From assembly GCA_943789105.1 (NCBI GenBank), contig CALSSW010000005.1, forward strand, positions 186,001 through 250,000: a stretch of 64,000 nucleotides of DNA. The letters run 5' to 3'. This document shows, piece after piece, positions 1 through 7,974 of the stretch (its first letter is position 1; each line of letters opens with the position of its first letter). Source of the stretch: an uncultured Ulvibacter sp. (GTDB lineage: Bacteria > Bacteroidota > Bacteroidia > Flavobacteriales > Flavobacteriaceae). Both the position numbers and the translations under genes were made by a program. The notes beneath the pieces were generated by a model. It searched no databases. It was not told the origin of the DNA and worked only from the letters and a program-made list of their open reading frames with translations.

Positions 1-482
1 CCTCGAACCGTGTTACTAACTCCCAAACCATCAATAGGTTGTTTGACAGAGGTAGAGATTACATTTATAATACGTCCATACCCGTCTTGCTTCATTGCTG
101 GAACCACGCCTTGCACTAGGATTTGATTGCATTCTAGGTGCATAGAAAAAGCGTTTATAAACTCTGAGGTATCTGCACTAAAAATAGGTCCGCCTTTTGG
201 GCCTCCCGTATTGTTTAATAAAATATGATAGTTTGTTTTTAAGGCAGACGCAGTTACCTGCTCTTTCAATTGAGTGGGATTTGTAAAATCTGCCACCAAG
301 TAACTATGTGTTTGATTGTTCTGTGATGGTAATTGCGCTAGTGTTGCTTTAAGCTTCTGCTTATTTCTAGCTACTAGCGTAATGCTTGCTCCCATAGCGG
401 CCAATTGCATGGCTGTGGCTTTTCCTATACCCGCTGTGGCTCCACAGATCATGGCATTTTTATTTTTTAAATCTAAATTCAT
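1..482 (-). CDS. SDR-family oxidoreductase, partial (C-terminus outside window)
   Basis: Short-chain dehydrogenase/reductase, cut by the left edge; about 160 residues are visible from the ATG at 482. The N-terminus carries the Rossmann glycine motif GATAGIG, then an LLNNTGGPKGG stretch equivalent to the NNAG motif, and RIINVIST where the catalytic Ser strand lies. The Tyr-x-x-x-Lys pair would be beyond the edge. It is the last visible gene of the kynurenine operon, 34 bases after the aldehyde dehydrogenase stop, on the same strand. Its substrate is unknown; position suggests a reduction step in aminomuconate/oxo-acid catabolism, but that is inference from context only. Confidence 0.85.
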   Translation of the reverse strand, partial: MNLDLKNKNAMICGATAGIGKATAMQLAAMGASITLVARNKQKLKATLAQLPSQNNQTHSYLVADFTNPTQLKEQVTASALKTNYHILLNNTGGPKGGPIFSADTSEFINAFSMHLECNQILVQGVVPAMKQDGYGRIINVISTSVKQPIDGLGVSNTVR

Positions 483-516
483 AGTCTTTATGATATCTCT
501 GGTGTTATGTGTTCAA

Positions 517-1971
517 TTATACATTTCCTTGATAAGAAATACAAACGTTTTTTGCTTCTGTAAAGAAGTTTAGGGCCTCAAAGCCACCTTCTCTTCCAAC
601 TCCACTTTGTTTAACCCCACCAAAGGGTGTTCGCAAATCTCGGTTAAGCCATGTGTTTACCCAAACAATTCCTGCTTGAACATCATTTGAGAGGCGCATG
701 GTTCTGTCAATATTGCTAGTCCAAAGGGTTGCCGATAGGCCGTATTTTACATCATTGGCAAGTTTTAGGGCTTCTGTCTCTGTTTTAAATGACATAAGGG
801 TAACCACTGGGCCAAAAATTTCTTCTTGGTTTACACGGCATTGGTTGTCTTGTATTTCTATTACCGTAGGTTGCAAATAATACCCCTTTTCGCTACCTAC
901 AATATTTACAGGTTTACCTCCATATAAAACAATGCCATTTTCCTGCTTGGCTATTTCAATGTAAGATTGTACTTTCTCCATATGAGATTTTGATACAAGC
1001 GCACCAATGTTGGTATCTGTGTCAAAGGGATTGCCCACTTTTAATGCAGCAACTTTGGCTACAAAGTCTTTTTTAAATTTTTCAAAAATTGTTTCTTCTA
1101 CATATATTCTGCTGCCACACAAACAAATTTGTCCTTGGTTGGCAAAAGAAGATTTTACGGTCACCGAAAGCATTTTTTCATAATCGCAATCTGCAAAGAT
1201 GAGGTTGGGGTTTTTACCGCCAAGCTCTAAGGAAAGTTTTTTAAACATAGGAGCTGCAGTCCTTGCTATATGCGCTCCAGTTTGTGTGCCACCTGTAAAA
1301 GATATTGCTTTAATATTTGGGTGGGCTACAATAGCTTGCCCTGTTGTAGGTCCTGTTCCATGTACAATGTTTAATACCCCAGGTGGAAGACCCGCCTTGG
1401 TGCATATATCACCAAGCATATAGGCTGTCATGGGAGTTACCTCACTTGGTTTTGCAACCACGCAATTTCCTGCGGCTAGGGCAGGAGCAATTTTCCAGGT
1501 AAATAGATATAAAGGTAGATTCCAAGGAGAAATACAACCTACAACACCTATGGGTTGTCTTAGGGTGTAGTTCATTGTGTTTAACCCAACACTTTGATGC
1601 GCCTGGCTTGCATACTGGGTTATCCCATTTCCAAAAAATCTAAAATTAGCACTTGCTCTAGGAATATCTACCGCGGTAGCAAGGGATAAGGGTTTACCGT
1701 TGTCTTTTGCTTCTGCCTGGGCCAATACGGCTAGATTTTCCTGGATAAGGTCTGCTATTTTTAACAATATTTTACTTCTGGTTTCTATGGTGGTATTAGA
1801 CCACTCAGGGAAAGCAGCCTGTGCAGCGGTGTAGGCATTTGTTACATCTTGTTTGCTTGAGTCTGGAATTTGAGCATACACACTACCATCACTTGGATTG
1901 TAATTATCTATCCACCTGCCAGAGGTGGCATCGCAGTAGTTTCCGTTTATGTAATTTTTTAAATAGTCCAT
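517..1971 (-). CDS. 2-aminomuconic 6-semialdehyde dehydrogenase (ALDH family)
   Basis: NAD-dependent aldehyde dehydrogenase of normal length (484 aa). Visible landmarks are ISPWNLP near residue 150 (oxyanion Asn), LELGGKNPN near 250 (general-base Glu) and GQICLCGSRI near 283 (catalytic Cys). The CLCGSR sequence with IGVVGCISPWNLPLYLFTWK resembles the 2-hydroxymuconic/2-aminomuconic semialdehyde dehydrogenase (ALDH8A1/NbaE/DmpC) branch. In an operon with kynU, kmo and an aminomuconate-deaminase-like RidA protein, the expected reaction is oxidation of 2-aminomuconate semialdehyde to 2-aminomuconate. The ATG at 1971 is the natural start. Substrate assignment rests on context plus subfamily resemblance. 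Confidence 0.88.
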   Translation of the reverse strand: MDYLKNYINGNYCDATSGRWIDNYNPSDGSVYAQIPDSSKQDVTNAYTAAQAAFPEWSNTTIETRSKILLKIADLIQENLAVLAQAEAKDNGKPLSLATAVDIPRASANFRFFGNGITQYASQAHQSVGLNTMNYTLRQPIGVVGCISPWNLPLYLFTWKIAPALAAGNCVVAKPSEVTPMTAYMLGDICTKAGLPPGVLNIVHGTGPTTGQAIVAHPNIKAISFTGGTQTGAHIARTAAPMFKKLSLELGGKNPNLIFADCDYEKMLSVTVKSSFANQGQICLCGSRIYVEETIFEKFKKDFVAKVAALKVGNPFDTDTNIGALVSKSHMEKVQSYIEIAKQENGIVLYGGKPVNIVGSEKGYYLQPTVIEIQDNQCRVNQEEIFGPVVTLMSFKTETEALKLANDVKYGLSATLWTSNIDRTMRLSNDVQAGIVWVNTWLNRDLRTPFGGVKQSGVGREGGFEALNFFTEAKNVCISYQGNV

Positions 1972-2032
1972 AAGTCCAGGATGTTATTTTTAAAATCCAG
2001 AGGTATGCTATAATTAACTTAGATTACTAGGT

Positions 2033-2446
2033 TTATAGCGGTTTGTAAGCTGTTACTTTAATTTCTATAACAAGATGTGGGTGTGGTAATTGGTGTACAG
2101 CAACAGTTGTTCTTGCAGGGCCTGTTTCTTTACTGAAAAACTCACCATAAACCTCATTGTAGCCTCCAAAATCATTCATGTTTACTAAAAAACTACCTAC
2201 ATCAACAACATCCTCCATGCTTGCATTTTCTGAAGCAAGCACATCTTTTATATTGTTTAAAACAGCTCTAGTTTGCTGTTTTATATCCAAAAAAATAGTG
2301 CCCATTTCATCTATTTTATTGGCACCTGCAATGGTGTTGTCTGGCAAGCGAGAACTGGTTCCGCTGACAAATAAAAAATCACCTGCTCTTTTAATATGAG
2401 GATATGCACCTCTTGGTGTTGCTTTTCCTGCTACTAATTTTCCCAT
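2033..2446 (-). CDS. RidA/YjgF-family 2-aminomuconate deaminase
   Basis: A 137-residue RidA-fold protein. The N-terminal stretch [27 protein letters not shown] and the C-terminal [28 protein letters not shown] are typical of the NbaF/AmnD-like 2-aminomuconate deaminase branch rather than housekeeping RidA. The Arg in PARTT corresponds to the substrate carboxylate-binding Arg of the family. The enzyme would hydrolyse 2-aminomuconate to 4-oxalocrotonate and ammonia. It lies 6 bases after the kmo stop and 61 bases before the aldehyde dehydrogenase on the same strand, which supports the pathway assignment. A general enamine deaminase is the alternative. Confidence 0.82.
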   Translation of the reverse strand: MGKLVAGKATPRGAYPHIKRAGDFLFVSGTSSRLPDNTIAGANKIDEMGTIFLDIKQQTRAVLNNIKDVLASENASMEDVVDVGSFLVNMNDFGGYNEVYGEFFSKETGPARTTVAVHQLPHPHLVIEIKVTAYKPL

Positions 2447-2452
2447 AACGTA

Positions 2453-3853
2453 TTATAATTTTCCCACTGCTTCAGTTTCTTGAAGCAGTGCGTTTGTTTG
2501 TTGTTGTACTAATTTTAATTTCTCGTGTGTTTGCAAACTATCAGGGAGTAATCCCTCAGATAAGAGTTTTAAGATTGTTTTGTCTTGTGCTCTTCCTCTT
2601 GTCATTGCCTGATGGTATGAAATATCTTCATTAAAAGTAACTAAAGAATATTTACTACAATACGCTGTAGGGAATTGTCCTTCAAAAGTCATTTCTAATT
2701 TACGTTTTTCTTGAAACAATGGGCTTGCTGTGTGCTCTTTCATTTCATGAAAATTATCTAAGGCCAAATTGGCAATTGCATCGGTATCTTTTCTGCGTGT
2801 TTTTTCATACTCAGACAAGACTGTTTTCCAATCTCCCTGATGTTTGTCTAGTATTTGGTCAAAAACAAAAACATCTTCAAAACTAGCATTCATGCCTTGC
2901 CCATAAAAGGGTACAATTGCGTGTGCTGCATCTCCAAGTAAGACAACTTTTTCATAACAGTGCCAAGGAGAACACCTTATGGTGCCCAGAGGTCCTGTAG
3001 GGTTGTCAAAAAACTCTGTAACTAGATTTGGCATCAGTGCAATAGCATCAGGATATTCTTGGGTGAAATATTCCTGGACCATTTCTGGAGTAGTTAAATT
3101 ATCAAAACAATATTTTGTATTTGCATAGGGTGCAAAGAGCGTTACGGTGAAACTACCATCTAGATTAGGCAGGGCAATGAGCATATCTTCTCCACGAGGC
3201 CAAATATGAAGTGCTCCTTTCTCGGTTCTATAGCCGCCATCACTGGTAGCTGGTATGGTGATTTCTTTATACCCATGGGTAAGCCATTGTTGAGAGAAAC
3301 TAAACAAGAGTTCTCGTTTATTAAACATAGCCTTTCGTACCACAGAGCCTGCGCCGTCGGTGGCTAAAACAAGATCTCCCTCAAAGGTACTTTCTTGTTT
3401 GGTGTTGTAATCTGTAAAAGTAGCAGTTCCTTTTTCAAGGTCTATAGCTGTACATCCCTTGTTGAAAATTAGTTCAACATTTGGCATTTCTTCTGCTTTA
3501 TCTAGTAACAGCATGTTTAACCCTGGGCGTGAAATAGAATTTATATATTCTCCATCTCTTCCGCTGTAATTACTCATAAAGGTGTTACCCTTTTGATCAT
3601 GAATCATGCGGCCATACATTGGGATGCATAATTCTAGGGCCTGCTCTTCTACACCTGCAAGACGCAATGCTTTCAGGCCACGATCACTAAGCGATAAGTT
3701 AATGGAACGTCCAGCATCTTGAGTAATATCACGAAGATCAGGGCGCTTTTCTACCAGTTGCACTTGATATCCTCTTTGTGCCATACGCAGCGCCAAAAGG
3801 CTACCGCATAGTCCTGCTCCAATAATTAGTAATTTTTGATTACTGTTTTCCAT
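2453..3853 (-). CDS. kmo: kynurenine 3-monooxygenase
   Basis: FAD-dependent aromatic hydroxylase, 466 aa, converting L-kynurenine to 3-hydroxykynurenine with NADPH and O2. The N-terminus has the dinucleotide-binding motif IIGAGLCGSLLALRMAQRGY (residues 9-28) and the pattern DITQDAGRSINLSLSDRG seen in KMO proteins. The second FAD motif LLGDAAHAIVPFYGQGMNAS lies near residue 305. The gene is separated from kynU by one base, so the two are almost certainly co-transcribed and translationally coupled. Length and motifs match bacterial KMO closely. Confidence 0.95.
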   Translation of the reverse strand: MENSNQKLLIIGAGLCGSLLALRMAQRGYQVQLVEKRPDLRDITQDAGRSINLSLSDRGLKALRLAGVEEQALELCIPMYGRMIHDQKGNTFMSNYSGRDGEYINSISRPGLNMLLLDKAEEMPNVELIFNKGCTAIDLEKGTATFTDYNTKQESTFEGDLVLATDGAGSVVRKAMFNKRELLFSFSQQWLTHGYKEITIPATSDGGYRTEKGALHIWPRGEDMLIALPNLDGSFTVTLFAPYANTKYCFDNLTTPEMVQEYFTQEYPDAIALMPNLVTEFFDNPTGPLGTIRCSPWHCYEKVVLLGDAAHAIVPFYGQGMNASFEDVFVFDQILDKHQGDWKTVLSEYEKTRRKDTDAIANLALDNFHEMKEHTASPLFQEKRKLEMTFEGQFPTAYCSKYSLVTFNEDISYHQAMTRGRAQDKTILKLLSEGLLPDSLQTHEKLKLVQQQTNALLQETEAVGKL

Positions 3854-3854
3854 G

Positions 3855-5117
3855 TTATAATATACTTTTTAATCGTGTTATAAATTCAAATACATCTTCA
3901 TAGCTGTTGTATAAAGGTGCCGGGGCAACTCGAATCACATCAGGTTCTCTCCAATCACTAATAACACCTGCTTGTGTTAGTTTTGTATGCAATGCTTTGT
4001 CTGCGTTTTTAACCTGTATGCTTAGTTGGCAACCTCGCTCATCTTTATTTCTTGGGGTGATAATGTTAATATCATCATTATCTAATTCATCTAGTAAGAA
4101 TTCAAGATACCCAGTTAATCTCTCGCTTTTTGCTCTTAAATTATTAAATCCTGCATCCTTAAAGGTATCTAAACTGGCCCGTATGGCCGCCATTGACAAA
4201 ATTGGTGGATTGCTAAGTTGCCAGCCCTCTGCGCCGGGTAGGGCGTCAAACTCATGACGCATGTTAAAGCGTGTTTCTTTATTATGTCCCCACCAGCCAG
4301 CAAAGCGATTGAGTTGTTTGTTGTCCTTATGGCGCTCATGAACAAAACAACCTCCCAAAGATCCTGGGCCACTGTTTAGGTATTTGTAAGTACACCAAAC
4401 AGCAAAATCTGCCCCTGTATCATGCAATTTGGGTTGAATGTTTCCTGCGCCATGGGCTAGGTCAAAGCCCACTAGGCAATTATGCTTATGTCCTAGGGTA
4501 GTAATTTTCTTTAGCGGGAAGTGTTGGCCAGAGTAATAATTGGTGCTTCCTATCATTAGCAGAGCTATCTCATCTGCTTGCGTTTCTAAAATTTGCTCAA
4601 GGTCTTCATAGCGGCACAAATCTTCACCCTCTCGGGGTTTCCATAAAATAAGTCCTTGCCTAGGGTCAAACCCATGAAATTTTAATTGGCTTTCCATGGC
4701 GTATTTATCACTAGGAAAGGCATTACTCTCTACTACAATTTTATATTTTTTTGCGGTAGGTTGGTAGAAACTTACCATCATTAAATGCAGATTGGTAGTC
4801 AAGGTATTCATGACCACCACCTCACTTGGTTTAGCCCCTACAATAGCTGCCATGTTTTGAGTCAAAAACTCATGATAGGGAAGCCAAGGGTTTTTTGCAT
4901 CTGTATGTCCTTCAACGCCATGTTTGCCCCAGTCATCAAGCTCTTGTTGTATGTAGTCTTTTGTTTTAAGGGGCTGTAATCCTAGAGAGTTTCCGCAGAG
5001 ATAGATCAATTCATTTCCTTGGGTATCAGTGGGGAGTAAAAACTCTTTTCTGAAACTTGAAAGGGGGTCTTTCTTGTCACACTGTTGGGCAAAAGCTCTT
5101 GAATTTTTAAATATCAT
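3855..5117 (-). CDS. kynU: kynureninase
   Basis: PLP-dependent hydrolase of 420 aa, splitting 3-hydroxykynurenine (or kynurenine) into 3-hydroxyanthranilate (or anthranilate) and alanine. Signature stretches are YLCGNSLGLQP near the N-terminus, GFDLAHGAGN (PLP-binding Asp region) and WCTYKYLNSGPGSLGG, whose Lys near residue 244 is the Schiff-base lysine. It is the first gene of the minus-strand operon. The ATG at 5117 follows a 170-base gap with no clear TAnnTTTG promoter. 3-hydroxyanthranilate dioxygenase and ACMS decarboxylase genes are expected beyond the left edge. Confidence 0.96.
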   Translation of the reverse strand: MIFKNSRAFAQQCDKKDPLSSFRKEFLLPTDTQGNELIYLCGNSLGLQPLKTKDYIQQELDDWGKHGVEGHTDAKNPWLPYHEFLTQNMAAIVGAKPSEVVVMNTLTTNLHLMMVSFYQPTAKKYKIVVESNAFPSDKYAMESQLKFHGFDPRQGLILWKPREGEDLCRYEDLEQILETQADEIALLMIGSTNYYSGQHFPLKKITTLGHKHNCLVGFDLAHGAGNIQPKLHDTGADFAVWCTYKYLNSGPGSLGGCFVHERHKDNKQLNRFAGWWGHNKETRFNMRHEFDALPGAEGWQLSNPPILSMAAIRASLDTFKDAGFNNLRAKSERLTGYLEFLLDELDNDDINIITPRNKDERGCQLSIQVKNADKALHTKLTQAGVISDWREPDVIRVAPAPLYNSYEDVFEFITRLKSIL

Positions 5118-5329
5118 AATTAGCTAGTAGATTATAGTACCTGTTTGCTTAAAATACCTGGTATTTATAATTGTATAATAACACCTAATGCTAGGTTGTT
5201 TGATTTTAGTAAAAATATAGAAAGTATTTCATTACTGCCGCTTTGGAGGAAAATTTAAGAGAAAATAAACCTCTTGTGTTTTAAATTGCTCGTATGTTAA
5301 CTTGTTTATATGAGTTGAGGATACAAATA

Positions 5330-5557
5330 ATGGCTTTGAAATTTCAGAAAAACCCTATATTTACTCCAATTAAAAAAAAAACAGAAACAGGCATGACTAA
5401 AGTAAATTTAATAGACAATGGCCCTCTTGTTGTTGTTGGAGAACACACCATCACACATCCAGACGGCAGCCAAGAAGTGAAACCATCAAGAGCATCGTAT
5501 TGTAGGTGTGAAAAAAGCGCGAATATGCCATTTTGTGACGGAGCCCATAAAGGATAG
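5330..5557 (+). CDS. CDGSH-type iron-sulfur domain protein
   Basis: Small protein of about 75 residues ending in the 2Fe-2S motif CRCEKSANMPFCDGAHKG, which fits C-x-C-x2-S-x3-P-x-C-D-G-A-H exactly (three Cys and one His ligand, as in mitoNEET-type proteins). I chose the ATG at 5330 because a GAGG stretch precedes it; ATGs at 5294 and 5393 are also in frame, and the last would give a minimal CDGSH protein. Role is probably redox or Fe-S handling; no partner is evident. It is divergent from kynU and is followed 45 bases later by a methyltransferase. Confidence 0.88.
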   Translation: MALKFQKNPIFTPIKKKTETGMTKVNLIDNGPLVVVGEHTITHPDGSQEVKPSRASYCRCEKSANMPFCDGAHKG

Positions 5558-5602
5558 TCGCCAAGACCCTCATTAATTGAATTTCTTTATGCATATTAAA
5601 TT

Positions 5603-6403
5603 ATGGACTTAGATAACGCATTTAAAATAAATAAGAAAACCTGGAATGATCGCGTTGCTATTCATGCCCAGAGCGATTTTTATAATCTAGATGCATTTAA
5701 AAAAGGTGGCTCTTCTCTAAACAGGTTTGAACTTGAGGCCCTAGGAGATGTCTCAGGAAAAACACTGCTACACTTGCAATGCCACTTTGGTCAAGACACC
5801 CTTAGTTTCAGTAGGCTAGGGGCGCGGTGTACAGGAGTAGATTTTAGTGAAAATGCAGTAGACTTTGCCCAAAATTTAAATAAAGAACTAGCCCTTGATG
5901 CTAGTTTTGTTTGCTGTAATGTCTTAGATACCTCAAACTACCTATCACAAACATTCGATATTGTTTTTACAAGTTATGGTACCATAGGTTGGTTGCCAGA
6001 TTTGCAGCCATGGGCGCAGATGATTGCTCAGAGATTAAAACCCGGAGGCATGTTTTATATTGTTGATTTTCATCCCATAGCTTGGATGTTTGATTATACC
6101 GTCTCTCCGCCGGTGATGCGGTATGGTTATGATCAAAAACAAGCTATTTATGAGGAGTATAAAGGTAGTTATGCCGTGCCACAGGCAAACTTAGAGAGTA
6201 AGGAATATGGCTGGAATCATAGCCTTAGCAGTTTGATTAACGCGCTTATTGGTGCCGGACTGTCTATAAAATCTATTGAAGAGCACCCACAGAGTCCTTA
6301 CAATGTTTTTCCCTCTTTGGAGCATACTGATAGTGGTATGTATCAAATGCCCAATTCTCTTTATCCCCTTTTATTTTCAATAAAAGCTACCAAGAAATAC
6401 TAA
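5603..6403 (+). CDS. class I SAM-dependent methyltransferase
   Basis: 266 residues with the Rossmann motif I LLHLQCHFGQDTLSFSRLG (residues about 55-73), acidic GVDFSENAVDFA (motif for SAM ribose), and LKPGGMFYIVDFHP (motif post-III). The N-terminus (NKKTWNDRVAIHAQSDFYN) is typical of a widespread but uncharacterised flavobacterial methyltransferase family. No substrate can be deduced. It is monocistronic or co-transcribed with the CDGSH gene and converges on msrA (stops 14 bases apart). Confidence 0.85.
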   Translation: MDLDNAFKINKKTWNDRVAIHAQSDFYNLDAFKKGGSSLNRFELEALGDVSGKTLLHLQCHFGQDTLSFSRLGARCTGVDFSENAVDFAQNLNKELALDASFVCCNVLDTSNYLSQTFDIVFTSYGTIGWLPDLQPWAQMIAQRLKPGGMFYIVDFHPIAWMFDYTVSPPVMRYGYDQKQAIYEEYKGSYAVPQANLESKEYGWNHSLSSLINALIGAGLSIKSIEEHPQSPYNVFPSLEHTDSGMYQMPNSLYPLLFSIKATKKY

Positions 6404-6416
6404 GATGAGAAGTCTG

Positions 6417-7100
6417 TTAGTGTTTTTTTGTTTTTAATAAGTCTGGAAATTTCTTCTGAAATTTTCTCAACCTAGGGATAGATACATTTTGAATATATGG
6501 ATTGTTTGGGTGGAGCCTTTCATAATTTTGATGGTAAGACTCACCTGGCCAAAACTTTTCAAAAGGAAGCACCTGGGCAGCTACATTGCCCTTGCCCAGA
6601 GTTTGTTCTAGCTCTTTAATCTTACTATCTATAATATCTTTTTGAGCCTGGTTTTGATAAAATATAATAGAGCGGTATTGTGAACCTCTATCTGGGCCTT
6701 GCCCATTTACTTGCTCTATGTTTTGAGATCCAAAATATACGTCCACCAAATCTGAAAAACGAATCTCTTGAGCGTTGTAGATAATTTCTACGGCCTCTGC
6801 ATGACCAGTTCTTCCTGTGTTGCTAGAGGCGTAAGTTGGATTCTGGGTATGCCCCCCACTATATCCAGAGATGCTCTCTTTTACTCCCTTCAAACTCTCA
6901 TAAATAGCCTCTACACACCAAAAACAACCGCTAGCAAAATAAGCGCGGTCCAGGCCGTCTATAGGTGCTATTTCTATAGGCGTTATGGTTTGTTGCGCTT
7001 TTAATGCCCTTTGCTGGTTTGTAGTATTGTCTTTAGATTGACAAGATGCCCCAGATATCATAAGGATAGCTGCAGTAAAAAATAAGAGAGTTCTTTTCAT
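6417..7100 (-). CDS. msrA: peptide-methionine (S)-S-oxide reductase, lipoprotein form
   Basis: MsrA repairs methionine-S-sulfoxide in proteins. The catalytic motif GCFWC is at residues 58-62, followed by GYSGGHTQNPTY and GHAEAVEIIY, all diagnostic. The N-terminus MKRTLLFFTAAILMISGASC is a lipoprotein signal with Cys20 as the lipidated residue, so this enzyme should act in the periplasm or at the outer membrane, not in the cytoplasm. Length (227 aa) equals a normal MsrA plus the leader. A hairpin terminator at 7140-7166 separates it from the upstream gene. Confidence 0.94.
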   Translation of the reverse strand: MKRTLLFFTAAILMISGASCQSKDNTTNQQRALKAQQTITPIEIAPIDGLDRAYFASGCFWCVEAIYESLKGVKESISGYSGGHTQNPTYASSNTGRTGHAEAVEIIYNAQEIRFSDLVDVYFGSQNIEQVNGQGPDRGSQYRSIIFYQNQAQKDIIDSKIKELEQTLGKGNVAAQVLPFEKFWPGESYHQNYERLHPNNPYIQNVSIPRLRKFQKKFPDLLKTKKH

Positions 7101-7139
7101 GTTATAAAGTTTTGTAATGCCAGACCTAAAGTAACAAAA

Positions 7140-7166
7140 AAAGCCTTCACAATCTGTGGAGGCTTT
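7140..7166 (-). terminator. intrinsic terminator after the nif3/zinc-ribbon-like pair
   Basis: A 12-bp stem (one G-U pair) with a 3-base loop, followed on the minus strand by a run of T (plus-strand A at 7136-7140). It lies 23 bases past the stop of the 7189-7971 gene and ahead of msrA. Confidence 0.8.
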
Positions 7167-7188
7167 GTTATTGTTATGCTAAAATTTT

Positions 7189-7971
7189 CTATTTCATTTT
7201 AGAAAATACTTTTTGCATTTTTTCTTTTTCCTGAGTGGCCAATTCTTGGTCAATCAAGATACGTCCGCTGTGCTCATCAGTAATGATTTTTTTACGAGCA
7301 GCAATCTCCATTTGTACTTGTGGAGGAATGGTAAAGAAAGATCCGCCAGAGGCACCTCTTTCTATAGCTACAACTGCCAAACCATTTTTTACATTAGTAC
7401 GGATGCGTTTGTAAGCTATAACCAGACGGTCTTCGATTTTCTTTTCAAATTTTTCAGATTCTTTGAGTAAAGAAGTTTCTTCTTTTTCTGTCTCAGATAA
7501 AATTTCATCAAGTTCTCCTTGTTTATGCTTTAAGTGCTCTTCTCTAGCTCCAACACGTTCTTTGGTTTGCTCAACTACTTCTTTTTTCTGCTCGATCTGT
7601 ACCTTAAATTCTTTGATGTGCTTTTCGGCTAATTGAATTTCTAATTCTTGAAATTCTACCTCTTTGCTAAGTGCATTGAACTCACGGTTGTTACGAACCT
7701 TATCTTGTTGTGCTGTGTATTTCTTGATAAGCTCCTTTGAAGTTTCAATACCAAGCTTTTTTGCTTTGATACTTTCTTCAATAACCTCAAGGTCTGTAGT
7801 TAGTTTTTCAAGTCGGGTATTCATCCCTGCTACCTCGTCTTCAAGATCTTGTACTTCAAGAGGAAGCTCCCCTCGTACGTTTTTGATTTCGTCAATACGA
7901 GAATCAATTAGTTGTAGATCATACAAAGCGCGTAGCTTTTCTTCAACAGAAATTTCTTTATTTGTTGCCAT
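7189..7971 (-). CDS. coiled-coil protein with degenerate (cysteine-less) C4 zinc-ribbon domain
   Basis: 260 residues. Residues about 10-190 are a long, charged coiled coil (KLRALYDLQLIDSRIDEIK... typical of the zf-RING_7/CT398 family). The C-terminus GASGGSFFTIPPQVQMEIA...ITDEHSGRILID aligns by eye with the family zinc ribbon (CxxC...PPQ...CxxCGRIL), but all four ligand positions are non-cysteine (Ser, Ser, Asp, Ser). The gene starts 3 bases after the nif3 stop, the usual genomic pairing for this family. CT398-type proteins have been linked to secretion and sigma-54 in Chlamydia; the role here is unknown. Confidence 0.85.
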   Translation of the reverse strand: MATNKEISVEEKLRALYDLQLIDSRIDEIKNVRGELPLEVQDLEDEVAGMNTRLEKLTTDLEVIEESIKAKKLGIETSKELIKKYTAQQDKVRNNREFNALSKEVEFQELEIQLAEKHIKEFKVQIEQKKEVVEQTKERVGAREEHLKHKQGELDEILSETEKEETSLLKESEKFEKKIEDRLVIAYKRIRTNVKNGLAVVAIERGASGGSFFTIPPQVQMEIAARKKIITDEHSGRILIDQELATQEKEKMQKVFSKMK

Positions 7972-7974
7972 ACA

